DNA from: Pestalotiopsis fici W106-1
Taxonomy: Eukaryota > Ascomycota > Sordariomycetes > Amphisphaeriales > Sporocadaceae
Reading direction: 5' to 3'
NCBI RefSeq assembly: GCF_000516985.1
Contig: NW_006917094.1
Location: forward strand, 4,357,833-4,421,832
DNA length: 64,000 bases
A program made the position numbers and the translations under genes. Numbering within the stretch: position 1 is the stretch's first letter; every line of letters starts with the position of its first letter. The notes beneath the pieces were generated by a model, which ran no database searches, had not been told where the DNA came from, and saw only the letters and a list, made by a program, of their open reading frames with translations. Positions 33,859-50,789 of the stretch are shown in pieces.

Positions 33859-34014
33859 ATAATATTATAAAATTATTAATAATTATTTATTTAATTATTA
33901 AATTAAATTACGCTTAATAAACAAATAAAAATTAAATAAAAATTAAAAATAAATTTATTAAAAACAAATTAATAATCTTTAATATCTTATATAATTATAT
34001 TAAATTAATATTAT

Positions 34015-35795
34015 TTACGAGCTAAATGGGCTGTTTTGGTCACACCATCCATTAACAGGCTATTATTTATATTAGCAGTGAATCGTATATAAAATAATGA
34101 CGCAGCACTTACCAAACAACTAAGATACTTGCACCAACTGCAAGTATTTTGATATGTGTAAAAGTTGTTCAAGAGCACAATAAAGACGACAATAATGCCG
34201 ACAAGGAAGCCAGCTCGAACCAGCCACCAAGCCCACCACAGGCCTTTTCTTCCCTTGAAGAAGCCGACCGGATTCCTGAGGAATGGGGGAAAGGCGACAC
34301 TGGAAATGCCATTATTGTGGGAACTCACAGTAGAATATGACGGTCCGGTGAAGTGGTCCTCGCCAATCTTCCTACGAAGAAAGTTTGGCGAGTGAAGCAC
34401 ACATATTCCAAGACACAAGCCCATGAGAAATCCACCTATGTGAGAAAAGTTGTCCAGACCTGGCAGGAGTCCCAGGACAAAGGATATGACTATCTCCAGC
34501 AGGATGAACATGAGCTCGCGGACAGGGTTGTGCCTCTCCTTCCATGAGTAAAGCAGGTCCAGTAGGGTCAGAGCAATAATGCCAAACAATGCGCCTGACG
34601 CGCCAGTGGAGGAGATGTTCAGTGCCGCAAAATTGCCACCCATGACAAAGCCAAAGATGCCTGAGCTCATGTAAACGAGAAAGAAGCGGATTGAACCTAT
34701 GGCGCGTTCGATTTCCTTGCCCAGGGTCAGCTGCAGCAGCAGGTTGAATCCGATGTGCACAATGCCGGCATGGAGGAAAATGGGCACAATAAAGCGCCAC
34801 CACTGGTTCGGATAGGGAGCCTCGTTGAAGGGGACTGTAGCGTTGGCAGTGGGTGGGTTTGGAACGCCTCCAAAGCCGCAAAGTTGAGAGAGTGTACATT
34901 GGTTGTCAGAGGAATCTGCATCATTCGTTGTACTCCAGGGACATGGCCAATTGATGGTGCCCTGGCCATCATAGTTTGTGACATTCTGCACACGGTGCAT
35001 GCAAATGACATATCTCGAACCCATATTGATGAGGACGTATGACGAGGGCCCGATCATGGGGTTGAAGGATGGCTGCGTTTGGATCGGGCTGCCGGTCAAT
35101 TGGGCTGTTGGATTTCCAAGGTTGGGTTAGCAGGGAGGACATATATCGGCAAGAGGGAACTGTATTGACAATTCAGGAGAGGGGAGATGGGAGAAGACGA
35201 GAGACTCACCCGCCTTGACCAGCTCGCCAATGAAGACACCAATCTGGACAATGGAGAACAGATAGACAAATATGGGAATCCTCCTCTTGCCAGAACCCAG
35301 CATACCCAACTCGCCGAAGCGAATCCTTCCTCTACCGGCGGATCGTTCAGCGGGAGGCAAGCGGCCATCGGCGGCGGTATCGTATACGTGGTCGGTTGAG
35401 TCCATGGCATAACCTGGGGTACCCATCTTGTTGTTGCTGCTATTGGTGGCATCGGGATGCTGTCGCAGCGGGATGTCATCACCAACGGGAGACACTTCGC
35501 CCGCTGCAGGACTGTGGTACCTCGTGTCTTGGGCAAAACTATGTTGGCTACTCATGGCGTCGGCCGCAGAGTGGGAGCCGGTGGGATAGACGTGATCATC
35601 AAAGGGAGTCTGGAAGGGAGAAACGGTAGGCTGGCGGTCCGGATGTGCATGTGGCGCATCGGTGGTGTAGGAGGGCGGGTATACGGAGGAAGCTGGGGTG
35701 GCAGTCCCGTGATGGCGAAGGTCGTCGTTGTCGTCGTATGTATTGTAGTATTGTGGCTGCGACGGCCGGGTATTGTAATAGTCGTTTGCTGCCAT
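34015..35795 (-). CDS. Rhomboid-family intramembrane serine protease, three exons
   Basis: Polytopic membrane protein of 540 residues. Exons (minus strand) are 35795-35210, 35104-34113 and 34059-34015. The N-terminal 170 residues are hydrophilic, rich in Pro, Ser, His and Asp, and cytosolic. A first helix follows (IPIFVYLFSIVQIGVFIGEL). The rhomboid core shows HAGIVHIGFNLLLQ (His...Asn of the oxyanion region), GASGALFG (the active Ser) and HIGGFLMGLCLG (the catalytic His). After a basic loop comes a last helix (FLVGIIVVFIVLL) and a Cys-rich luminal tail (CSWCKYLSCLPVNGWC). The final 45-nt exon completes that tail, and its stop lies at the border of the RIP block. The ATG at 35795 has a strong context (GCCATGG). 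Fungal members are thought to act in the Golgi or at the plasma membrane; the substrate is unknown. Confidence 0.92.
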
Positions 35796-35909
35796 GGCGG
35801 AAGGAGGAGCAACAGAGCGGGAAGGGCTAGAAGAAAAAAACAAAAGAAGTGCGCGTTACGTTGTTGGTTGGCTGAGGTGCCTTGCTTGTTCTGCCCGTCT
35901 CCTTGCGGC

Positions 35910-35911
<2 letters not shown>

Positions 35912-35945
<34 letters not shown>
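35912..35945. repeat. (CT)n microsatellite upstream of the rhomboid gene
   Basis: Seventeen CT units about 120-150 bp upstream of the rhomboid ATG, so a GA tract on its coding strand. Confidence 0.9.
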
Positions 35946-35946
<1 letters not shown>

Positions 35947-36642
35947 ATTTCCCGAGAACTCGCTTGATGGACTCGATTGGGTCGCCCTTTTTTTTTTCCC
36001 TCTCAGCGCGGCTCGATCCTGCTGTCAATCGCCGTTGTCCCGGGGAGGGGGGGGGGTGTTGTAATTGCGGGCGGCAGCTGCGGTATCAAAAGAAGAATTT
36101 CTCTGGCCAGCCAGTAGCGAATGCAGCTCTACTCTGTACACAGCGCTGTGTAGAGATTTCCAGGGTCCTACTATGTGTGCAAGGTTGGCGGCCACGATTG
36201 ACTTTTGATGCAGAGCTGGCCCCGTTGTTGAAGAACGACGGCAGGAGTACGTACGGGATAAGTTCCTTGCGGCTTGCCCTGTCAGCCAAGGGAGAGGAAA
36301 AATACAAAACAACACTTCCAACCCAACGACAGGAAAAGACGAGACTGCGTGCAACCCGTCGCGAACCACAAGTGATCAGCAATATTGTCAGAAACAGTTT
36401 GAAAGAGAAACGATTTGGCCGCGACGTTTTTGTAGCAGGTGGGATTGCGCTTTCTAATGTTGAAACGGGGGAAAGAAAAGGAATGAAGAATGTCCAGCCA
36501 AGTTTGAGGTTGAACCCCGAAAACTCGCGAACCGGCTAGCGAGTGCACTTCGTACCTTGGGTACCGCCTAGTCATGGTTAACAGGTAGTACCCACCCACA
36601 TCAATTCAAGTTGAACTACGTTGGACAGCACTGAAGCTGGGA

Positions 36643-36658
36643 GGGGGGGGGGGGGGGG
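36643..36658. repeat. Homopolymer G run
   Basis: Sixteen consecutive Gs, followed 87 bp later by a CTTT microsatellite (36745-36767). Length in the assembly may be unreliable. Confidence 0.85.
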
Positions 36659-38495
36659 CACTGAAAAGGCCACTGAGTTGACTACTAGGGGCATTACCCG
36701 CAGGTACGTACTGTTATTGTTTGCCCTCAATGGTTCAATGTTGCTTTCTTTCTTTCTTTCTTTCTTGCCTTCCCTCCCTCCCGCTCTGTGCTAAAGCAAC
36801 AGGTGAGAACGTGGAGTGTGTAGCTAAAATTAGCTGGAAAGCGGCTTGGTAGCCGCTACGTGGTTTAAACTTCACCTATACATCACACAAATACATAATC
36901 CCGTTGTTGACGAATTGGTACTGGCCTGGTTATACTATAAAGGGATGGTTGAAATGTATCTACCCTTTCTCTACATGCCCGCAATAGTAGGAAGCACTCA
37001 TGATCAATGTAGCCAGTACCTAGTTGGTTTTGCGAATCAACCCCTTCATTATCAACAATTGAAATCGTGTTGTCATGGCCTGTCAGCTCGTCGTTGCTTG
37101 CAGAGACTCACAGCCCCCCATCCCCTAGCTCGCCGCAGTCTACACCAGGTCAAAGTCGCGTCCGCCTCCCCAACGGCGCCGACTAATGCCGAGACTCGTA
37201 TGCGCAGAAGTATTTTTCGCCGTTTTAAGTATCGTGGTGCAGACAGAATCGACTATGGTTTTTTTTTTTTTTTCCAGTCATGGTTGGCAGAATCTTTTGA
37301 GCAATTTGCGGTACTCGATTGGAAAAAACAAGCATATGTATCTCCAGCGCCGTTGTCCTTCAGCTGACCCTGGACAAACAAGTACATACGAAACACAAAT
37401 CCTGCACACAATATGTACTACAATTTTTCGGAAATATCTAAGGCCAACGCGCGCGCGCTTTTGGGTGTGGTCACGGCATTGCGGCAGTGCTGTGATCTAC
37501 TGACCTACCTACGAAATACTTGAACCTACTGGCAACTTGCACTGACAGTGTGCCATGGATGATGGTGCACCTCCTCGTCTTCTGTGGGCGCATGTAAAAA
37601 CTCGCCTTCAGCAGCAGTCGCTTGTGGAGCCAAATAAACGTTGCAATGTTCTGTCTGTATCGACTGCCGATCCCCAGTATTGATCAGCAGCGTACAAGTC
37701 ACAGCACACACGCCAAGCCCGCCGTGTTCGTCATGCTTGAGCCACGACAAACATCATTTGCTCCACCTCCGAGCCTGTAAAGAACCTCGCTCCAAAAGTT
37801 GTGTGCCCTGGTCCAACACAACAGCACGAAATAAGGACACGCACACACTACATGAACAGTGGTCAGCAAAATGGTAGTAGGTAAGCCTTGCCGCCCCAGC
37901 CAGTCCGCCTCTTGCTGGAGAAGCCCCTTTCAAGTCTAGATGGTCTAGGTAGGGCAATTACTGGTGTTTACTTGATTGATGACTAGAAAGTTTCCAACTC
38001 TGGTGTGCTGCTGAGCTTTTCATGGTGGTATACTACTGGGTATATGTATAGTACACTACTACGGAATAGTCGACGGTCGGTATGGACACGCAATCGCGGC
38101 ATTAAATGGCCCCAGCGTTACCCAAGAATGAGGCTGCTGAGCTGGGGCTATGCTGCCGCAGCTTGCGTGTTCGCTTGCACCAAGCCACCTCTTTCAGCTG
38201 CGCTTGCACACTCGACGCGTCGAGTCTGGCCCATATGTGGACACACGCACTTTGGTACCACGACGCGACAGTGAATCAAGACATGCCATTATTGGTACAA
38301 TTCCGCTTGTCAGGTGGAATAGCCATTGTCGTAGACGGCGTCGCTTCTTGGAAGGAAGAAGGATCTCAGCACCCATCATGCGTTCGTTGCCTGTGCCACT
38401 TAGTGGCCACTGTATTATTGTCTTTTATGCGCTTCTCTATACCAAACCCAGATTCACAGCATGGTTATTAGCTTTCGCGGTACATTGGCCCTGGC

Positions 38496-41137
38496 CTATG
38501 TCGCTGCAAACCTGCTTTTGTCTCTCAGTCGCCTGCCAGCACGGAAGAAGAGCCAAGGGAATGGCACCATCGCCAGCGTGAGGAATGCAAGAAGACTGGA
38601 CCCCCACTGGTACCCGAGCTTCTGATACATCTGCAGCCCGAATAGTGGAAACGCGGCTATGGTCGAAAATATTCACATATCAGCCGTAATGACTCATCTC
38701 CAACGACAGTTTGGGGGTCAGTCGAAGGGGAAGGGTACGGGGACGGGGTGGCTCAGTGTTACTCGTCACTCACTCACCTGCAAATGCACACCTTGCGAAC
38801 GCGTTAGCCGCGAGGGCTGACGCTGCATAGAGCGGGTATGCATCGACCAGAAATGTGAATATGCCAGTAAAGACCAGCAACGTCCTAGACGATGGAAAAG
38901 AGAGGGCAGAGAGTCAATACACGATGTCACGGAGTTTTCGGGTACGCCAAGGAGGCTACGACTCACCCCATTCCGAACACTGCGGACCCAATGATGGGCA
39001 CAATCCAATGAACCCAGGGGTAGGCCGACCAGGCAAACCAGAACAGCCCGACTGGCACCAGGAAGGCGCCCGCCACAGCCGATGGGAGTCGGAACTCGGG
39101 TTCTGAGACGCCGCCATTCTCAGCGACCAGTTTGTTGTGCACCCGGTGCCAGATGGGATTCGTGGCCGACGCAGCAAGCATGCCTACCATGATTCCCAAG
39201 AACGACACACCTGTCTGCCACAGGTTGAAGCCATACACGTTGCCGAATATGAGGCCGAAGGCGCCAAAAAAGAGGTATAGTATGCCGAGCAGGATGGCCG
39301 AGAAGAGGCAAAGTACGAGACACACTGCCGGAGTCTGTGTTAGCTGGCTTTCGGGGAAACCTCTTTGCTTTGGCCATCTACGACCATCTCGAGCGAACTA
39401 TGGGTGACATCGAAATTTGCTTACTGGGCTCAAACAACAATAGTTGGAACGGTCTCAGAAGAGAGTTGGCGAGAGAGTTGGCGACGGATTTATTCTGCCT
39501 CTCCATCGGGGCTTTCCAGCGATCGTCTCCGGTCTCGTTCCGGAGCGCGCGCGCCTTTTCTCTCAGCTTCACTGGGTCTATTCAATATGTGAGTTTTCCT
39601 TGACTGCCATGAGGACCTTCCTGCTTGCTCTTACGGAATGTCTCGGGTGCGAGAAACACGATGCAAACAAGCATGAATGCTGCCCATATAAGTAGAAACT
39701 GCCAGTGCCCAAAAGTCAGACAACGTACACCAGGTCCACGCCACTATGCATTTTGGGGACTCACATAATATGTCCATCGCCAATGCGTATTGGCGTTTAT
39801 GAAGCCTCCGATTAACGGACCCAGGCTAGGGCCTGCCTCATCGTGAGCCCGTGGAAATAAACCAGCGTACAGGACTTATTCTGGGTAGCAAACTCACCAA
39901 TGAACGGGCTCAGTGATATGATAGTCATTGGCCCCTGGATAGCATCCCTTCGAAAAACGTCACTCACAGTCCCCCCTGCGACGCTGAGGAATGCACTGCC
40001 GGCAAACCCATCGAAGAAGCGTGCCTAGACAGCAGAAGTATCAGCATGGACTTGAGAGCATATAGCTAGTTCCACTCACCACGATCATGGTTTCGGCATT
40101 CTGGGCGACGGCAGATGGGATGATCCATATGGTGAACATGGTCCTGGACTAGTGTCAATTTACGCAATTTGTGTGTGTGTGTTTTTCCCGGGTCGGTGTA
40201 TTACCACTACAATGACGTGTTAGAAATTGACCTCTCATAGGGATAAATTGAGTTGAAAGTAGCTCTTCCGAGCACTTGGGCTAGGTCTGTTCTCTTTCAA
40301 CATCACATCCGAAAATGTTTACTCATAGAACATCCCAGACAAGGAGAGAAGTGGTATCGGCAGTTGCTTACTGAAACAAGGTAGATTGGTCGCCGGCCAT
40401 AAAACTCACTCAATGGGCTCATCAAGAGAGGCCCCAACGCGACTGCATGGTTCAACACCGGGTTAGTGATTCTCTGTCTGGCAGTCCCCCGGGGGTCTTG
40501 ACATGGGAATATGGAATACACACTGCCCAGGACGAACGTTGACAAACCGAGCGTCCCGACTATGGTGGAGATATCAAACTCTGGGTTCATCTGCGAATAT
40601 GTCGAGGTATAGATGGAGCTTGCACATGTTCTATAAATCGAGGGGGGTTATCAGCGGCTGCTCTCCCTGGCGGTCTGGGAGACACCATATCTCCCACGGG
40701 ACGAGCACTTACACGCATAGACTTCCAAAACCCACGATCAGAACGATGGTCCACTTATGTAGCAATGACATGCTCCGCGGACAGAATGGATCGTTGTCAC
40801 CATCCCAGGACACCTCAAATGGATCCTTGCTCGAGCCGTCAACCCGATCAAGGGCCTCGGTCTCATCGGCACTGTCGTCCAGCTCGGCACATCCATGGCC
40901 ATTATTTGAGCGTAGGCGACCGATGCTCTTGGTTGAAGTTGCGGACTGAGCCCTCGATAGGGTATTGCGACTGCGGGCTTCGGCCATGATCCGAAGTGGC
41001 TGGTAGTGACAGGATTCGTCCTGATCATCAGCAGGATCTGCTACAGCATCTTGTGAGATATCAATCTTCTCGATGAGATCAGACGTCGCAGCTTGAGCCG
41101 ATGCCCGACTAGCGCCGGTGATATCACTGGGTTCCAT
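38496..41137 (-). CDS. MFS exporter of the DHA1 (drug:H+ antiporter-1) type, 11 or 12 exons
   Basis: Predicted 12-helix plasma-membrane exporter of about 568 residues. Exons (minus strand): 41137-40713, 40630-40524, 40442-40372, [40206-40205], 40143-40080, 40024-39898, 39832-39765, 39698-39635, 39577-39425, 39324-38967, 38884-38778 and 38656-38496; all junctions keep frame. A 100-residue Ser/Asp-rich cytosolic N-terminus precedes helix 1 ([20 protein letters not shown]). Helix 2-3 carries the DHA1 signature [14 protein letters not shown] in the form [14 protein letters not shown], then [17 protein letters not shown] (helix 4). The middle loop is [21 protein letters not shown]. The last helices read [20 protein letters not shown] and [17 protein letters not shown]. 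Homologues export polyamines or azole-like drugs; the substrate is unknown. The bracketed 2-nt exon is uncertain: a single 223-bp intron with exon 40148-40080 is the alternative. Confidence 0.88.
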
Positions 41138-41180
41138 GTTTCTGGATGCTTGTCATTCCAAGAATATATGTTTCAGACTA

Positions 41181-41211
<31 letters not shown>

Positions 41212-41216
41212 GCGCC

Positions 41217-41270
<54 letters not shown>

Positions 41271-41280
41271 GTGTGTGTGT
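41181..41280. repeat. Compound microsatellite (TCTG)8-(CT)n-(GT)5
   Basis: Three abutting simple repeats just upstream of the exporter start codon (41137), hence in its 5' UTR or core promoter. Length variation here could affect its expression, which is inference. Confidence 0.9.
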
Positions 41281-42865
41281 GAGAGACAGCAAAAGAGCGA
41301 GAAATAAATAAAAGAAATGGTAAGCAAAGAGAGGAGACAGAGCGATGGCGATGACGATGAGGTGAAGTAGGAGCAAGTAACCGAAAAAAACTGCGTCGTC
41401 ACCTGATGGGATGACACAAGAAGTGCTACAATGGCAGCTTGGACGAGAACGACGGCGACATGGTTGTATTATATAGGTTCACGGTTCCGGTAGTTGAGGA
41501 CTTCTCGCTTCGATGACATCTGAGCGCGAGGCTCTCTCCTTCCGAAAGGACGAATATGGCAAGTGTCCAATGAGACTAGAAGACGCGATGCAAGGGGATT
41601 ATTAAGCTCTGCATCCTACAGGTGCTACTTGCAGTCGGTTCGACGGGCAAGATTAGCTGCAGGATACCCATCTGGGATTAGAGCAATAAAGTAATGTAGG
41701 TACGCAGTGTAGAAATGCAAGTTTCCCCGTGCAGCAGAACCCCAGGCAGTGAGGAATAGGCAGGGTGCTCGAGCGGGCAAAAGGGCCATGTAGAAACATT
41801 GTCCCGCAAGGCCGTTGGACCATAATGTATGATGATGGTATTATTAACCCAACTCCCGAGTCCCGAGCAGGTAGATGGGTAAGCGATGTGAATTGCCCCA
41901 CATTGATCTATTATACCCGTGTCAATCATCTACCTAGTTCGCTAGGTATTATTTGCGCGTTACCGCAAGACAGAGAGCTCATGCATTCTTACTAATCGAC
42001 GTAATAAAACTCCGGCCTGCCCTGGGTACCTATCGTGTATGACTCAAACTTCTTTCCTCGCCCGGTCTTCGCGCAATGACAACGGGTAAACACGAAAGCT
42101 CCCTTGTTTACCTGAATGCTGGCTGGCGAACTCACGGGCCCGTCTATCGCGTTGCTCCTTTACCTCATGGGCATGGTCCATATATGCTCGAGCACTTTTG
42201 TCCTCCATTCACAATGGAGAAAGCCAAGACGATGCCGTCAAACAAATGACAGTAGAGTATGGTACGACGTCACGCTCGAGTCACCCACGGATGCGACATT
42301 GGAGGATTGTTCCGAGGCAACGTGAGGACGACTGAGAGAATGAAAGCAGCCACAACAATCAAATGCATTGATGCATTCCCGTCATGGTAGGTAGGTATGT
42401 ACGCCTCGTAGTGCAAGGCCACTCGTCCATGTATATATACGCTGCGGAAAAGAAAGAAAGAAAAGTATGCCCGGTTGTTGTCCTACCCACCGGGTTATAA
42501 ATGCTCTGTGGCCGTGATTTTATAATATTTGATTGGTTGGTTTCTTGCGACTGGGATCTAGTGCAGTGCACAGTAAGTTCATGTCCTCCAAAGTCGTCAA
42601 CCCTGGTTGGTCCCACTCTTGTAACTTACGTCCGAAGACGGCCCCGGATCCTCCAAAATTTTTGGCTCGATCGGCCTCTGCCACCAGTCCAGTCATCAAG
42701 AGCTGATGGGTCATCAAACCACTTCAATCCCTCGCCCAATCCAGTCGCTTACAGTAGTAAACTGCAGAGAGACTCGAAAGAGAAAGTGAGGTCAGATCTT
42801 AGACCATACCAATCTACTACTGCGCTATTGTCGTCTCCCCAGTCTGTATGTATACCGACATTTCA

Positions 42866-42990
42866 TAACCCCCCGTCCTCGTCCTCGTCCTCCTACTCTT
42901 GCCCACACTCTCTCTTTTACAGCTGTGAATCACAATACTCTCTTCTTGCCTTCTTCTCGTTCTCTCGTTCTCTCGTCGACGCTGCTGCTT
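42866..42990 (+). promoter_or_regulatory. Pyrimidine-rich core-promoter tract upstream of AROM
   Basis: CCCCGTCCTCGTCCTCGTCC and several CTCTCT blocks (to TTCTCTCGTTCTCTCGTCG at about 42958-42976) lie 220-340 bp before the AROM ATG. CT-rich tracts like this commonly mark transcription start regions of well-expressed housekeeping genes in filamentous fungi. No experimental start site is known here. Confidence 0.4.
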
Positions 42991-43169
42991 TTCATCACGT
43001 GTGTCTGCTTGTGTGACTCAATCGTTGTGTATTCACATACACATTTACCTTTTATATCACAGTCTGTACTGACTTATATAACCCGCCTCCCAATTAGCAT
43101 CGCTAGCCCAAGCTACAGACTGCTCCCTGCTTGGTGTCAATGCTGCGCGTAGAGCCCAGAACATCGTAG

Positions 43170-48036
<4,867 letters not shown>

Positions 48037-50789
48037 GTGGCATCTGCTGCAGTGGGGAGCGTGGCGAAGGAATGGAAGGCGCTGGATAGCCTCGGCGTAT
48101 TTGCTTGCTAGACTATACAATGCTTACTTGTTCTGCTGCCTGAGGGGGCAGGGGGGGCCTGGAGATTGGGAAGGGCTTTGTTAGTTACATAGGCTGTGCA
48201 AATATAGTCAAATCTTTGTTTGACCCTTTTGAGGCTGGTCCGGCGCCTGTATACATGCGCTGGTTGGTGCATGCTCGTGTGTCAAGACAGGTAATACTCA
48301 GATCAAGTAGGTGCGTATGTGTGTAGCAATACAAGATGGAATTGCACGCTTTCTAACCCCAGTCATCACTTGAGAGTTGCGGAGCAATGTCCGGGACCAC
48401 TCGACGAAGACGAAAAGGCAAGAGCCCCCTTAGCCAGTGATGATAAAGAGCAATAATTCGCGATAAATAGGGGCAAGGGATGGAGTATTGCCACAAATTT
48501 GTTTGCATGGTCGTTGATTTGATGATTAAAACAGTATATGTCTGAACATGCAGTCATAACAGGGGTGAGTAAGCAGCAGCACTAACAATATACAAATAAG
48601 TGTAACATGGTCTTGGGCTAAGCCACGATCCCCATCTACATACATCTACATACCTTGCATACATACATGGTACAATATGATTAGTCTATTCCACAATGAG
48701 TGCTGCGACATTGTAAAGATAAGATATGCCTTGTCAATATTCAACATCCTCCGCCACCTATAAGTGTCTTGCCTGTCGAGTTGAGAGGGAAAGGAGGGAA
48801 CCAAGGAACCAAGAGAAAACACAGGCCGGCATGGAAAAATTGCTGATCTTTTTCCGCACAAGGCTGGCAGAAGTTTCCAAGTATAGCGAGTGGCGACCAG
48901 CAGGGCACGTGCATGCATGCTTGCCAGACAAGCATTCACTTCACACTCTTTTTTTTTTTTTTGTTCATAGAGTGTTGAAGAATGTGTAGATTGATTGGTC
49001 ATGCTGCTCGCTATCTAACATGAACTGGACATCCCCGGGGAGATGATGGCACAGCGGGTGAAGATCTCTACCCTTTGTCTCCCTCTTGATGGCAAAGATC
49101 TACATGGGGTTTTTGCTATTGGAATCGCAATGGGCATCAAAACTCCATGGCTGGATGGTGGGCTTTTTTCACTTTGCCGACCAAGACACACCCTTTGGAG
49201 GGTGTTTGTTGATGTGTGCTTCCGACTGGGTATGGGAGGCAACTTGGACCCATATGCATGCATCGCGATTGAGTGACATGCTGTTCATTCACGTCACGGA
49301 ATGGAGAGAAACTTTATCCACCACTGCCGATTGACTTAGGACAACCAGAGGTGATGAGTAATAAATAGTACACACCATTTCTTCTGCTTTTCTCTCTATT
49401 TCAGGCGTCCCATCATGACTGAGTATCAGCAAATTATGACCAAGGGTATCAATTGTTTCATATACTATCGCTTGTTGGGGTGACAGCGTTTTACTAATAA
49501 TATGTAAAAAATCAAACTCGATTCTTTTTCTCCCCATCATGCCGCTTTTGTTTCCTAATATATGATACATTGCCTTCTCCGCATCTAGGATATATCCGCT
49601 CTAACGATATCATGACCTCGTAACCCATCATTTCTGCTTTTGTGTTTTTGGCTTCGCCGTCATCTAGTGGATGGAACTAATGTACTCTCAATGTGTGTGT
49701 AGTGGCGGAGGGTTGTACAATCTAGGTATTCCTCCCACAGCCAGGGATATCCACGAATAGAAATACAGGTAGTAGTGAAAGGGAAAAAAAAAAAAAAAGA
49801 AAAACACTGGCAATTTACATGAGGTGTGAGCGCCCGCTACACATCTCCCCACAACAAAACGCAACCATCGAGACAGCAAGGCTCGGGGCTCAATGCATGA
49901 GAACCTCAAAACCACAAGACGCAAAAACAGCAAGATCGCTTTCTCACACGACCGTATTAATCCAACCAGTTAAAAATAAAAGAAATAAATGGAAACAAAC
50001 CCGAACAGGCGTAACTGGGGAGGAAGGAAAGACGACCCAAGCGTAAGCCACCAATTTAGCCAAGTAAGCCCGGTCGGGTGGTAATAATCATGATGTAGCC
50101 AAAGTAGGACGGGACCACAGTGCTGCTACACCACCATCCCCGATTCCCAAAAGCAACCGGATCCCGGGAGCAAAACCGACATTGATGATTGGAACGTTGA
50201 GGAGCATGACGAGGTTTGGCATCATTCCGCGTCCGAGAGTGTGGGTAGATGTGACAAGAGACGGTTCCTGGGGTTGGTGGGAATTACTCTAAACACGGCC
50301 CAGTGCGAGATGATGCAAGAACCTTCGTCAGAGTGCCGACTGATGATGTCGGTGGTGATGCCAATGTCCACAATGGAAGGGTGGGGAAACGGGAGCTGAA
50401 GGGATCAGCGCGATTCGAGACCACCGGATCTGACGTCATGGGAGCCGAACCGATCTGCCCACACAAAGCAAAAACAGCGGGGCAGCGAGGGGGTCGAGCC
50501 CAATGATGTGACGCCCCGCCGATCGATTACCCCATTCGAACACGTCCTGGCGCGGGACTAGTCAAAGTCCCTGCATATTGACGTCTGCTGGTGCTGGACC
50601 CTGAATTTGGCTGGATGGGTGTCCCGTCATCGGCCGTGTGTCGATTCGATCAAGAGGGGGGTGTGTGTGTGCACGCCCACGTCTGGTGTCTCCCTAAATC
50701 TGTATGCCATTTTGGATACACCCAATGAGCCATGTGTATCGCATGCAAGTGAGCCAATTGCTCCGTGCTCTCTACCCCCACAAAACAAA
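48037..50789. other. Convergent spacer between AROM and the C2H2 regulator
   Basis: About 2.75 kb containing both 3' UTRs. It holds a T-run (48948-48962) and an A-run (49783-49797). Short frames on both strands have no recognisable domains, signal peptides or splice structure. Nothing else is seen. Confidence 0.45.

Larger units (their letters stand above)
35796..38495. other. Long spacer with microsatellites, no supported gene
   Basis: Upstream of the rhomboid gene: a (CT)17 tract (35912-35945) probably in its 5' UTR or promoter, a run of 16 Gs (36643-36658) and a CTTT tract (36745-36767). Long open frames, such as one of 360 codons at 35457-36539 on the plus strand, run antisense through the rhomboid exon and have no protein-like content. 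Frames at 36.8-38.5 kb lack good starts. I see no gene. Confidence 0.45.

Noticed and set aside
14020..34010. CRISPR array or centromere
   Set aside because: Repeats are not regularly spaced with unique spacers, and CRISPR is not expected in fungi. The AT-rich block is fully explained by RIP-degraded transposons, though a centromeric location cannot be tested here.
35457..36539. 360-codon open frame on the plus strand
   Set aside because: It runs antisense through the first rhomboid exon and a CT microsatellite, starts without ATG and has low-complexity content (long SLSLSL run). The minus-strand rhomboid explains the DNA.
36846..37367. 173-codon plus-strand frame
   Set aside because: It starts from TTG, includes a poly-T run read as Phe, and has no recognisable domain or splice structure.
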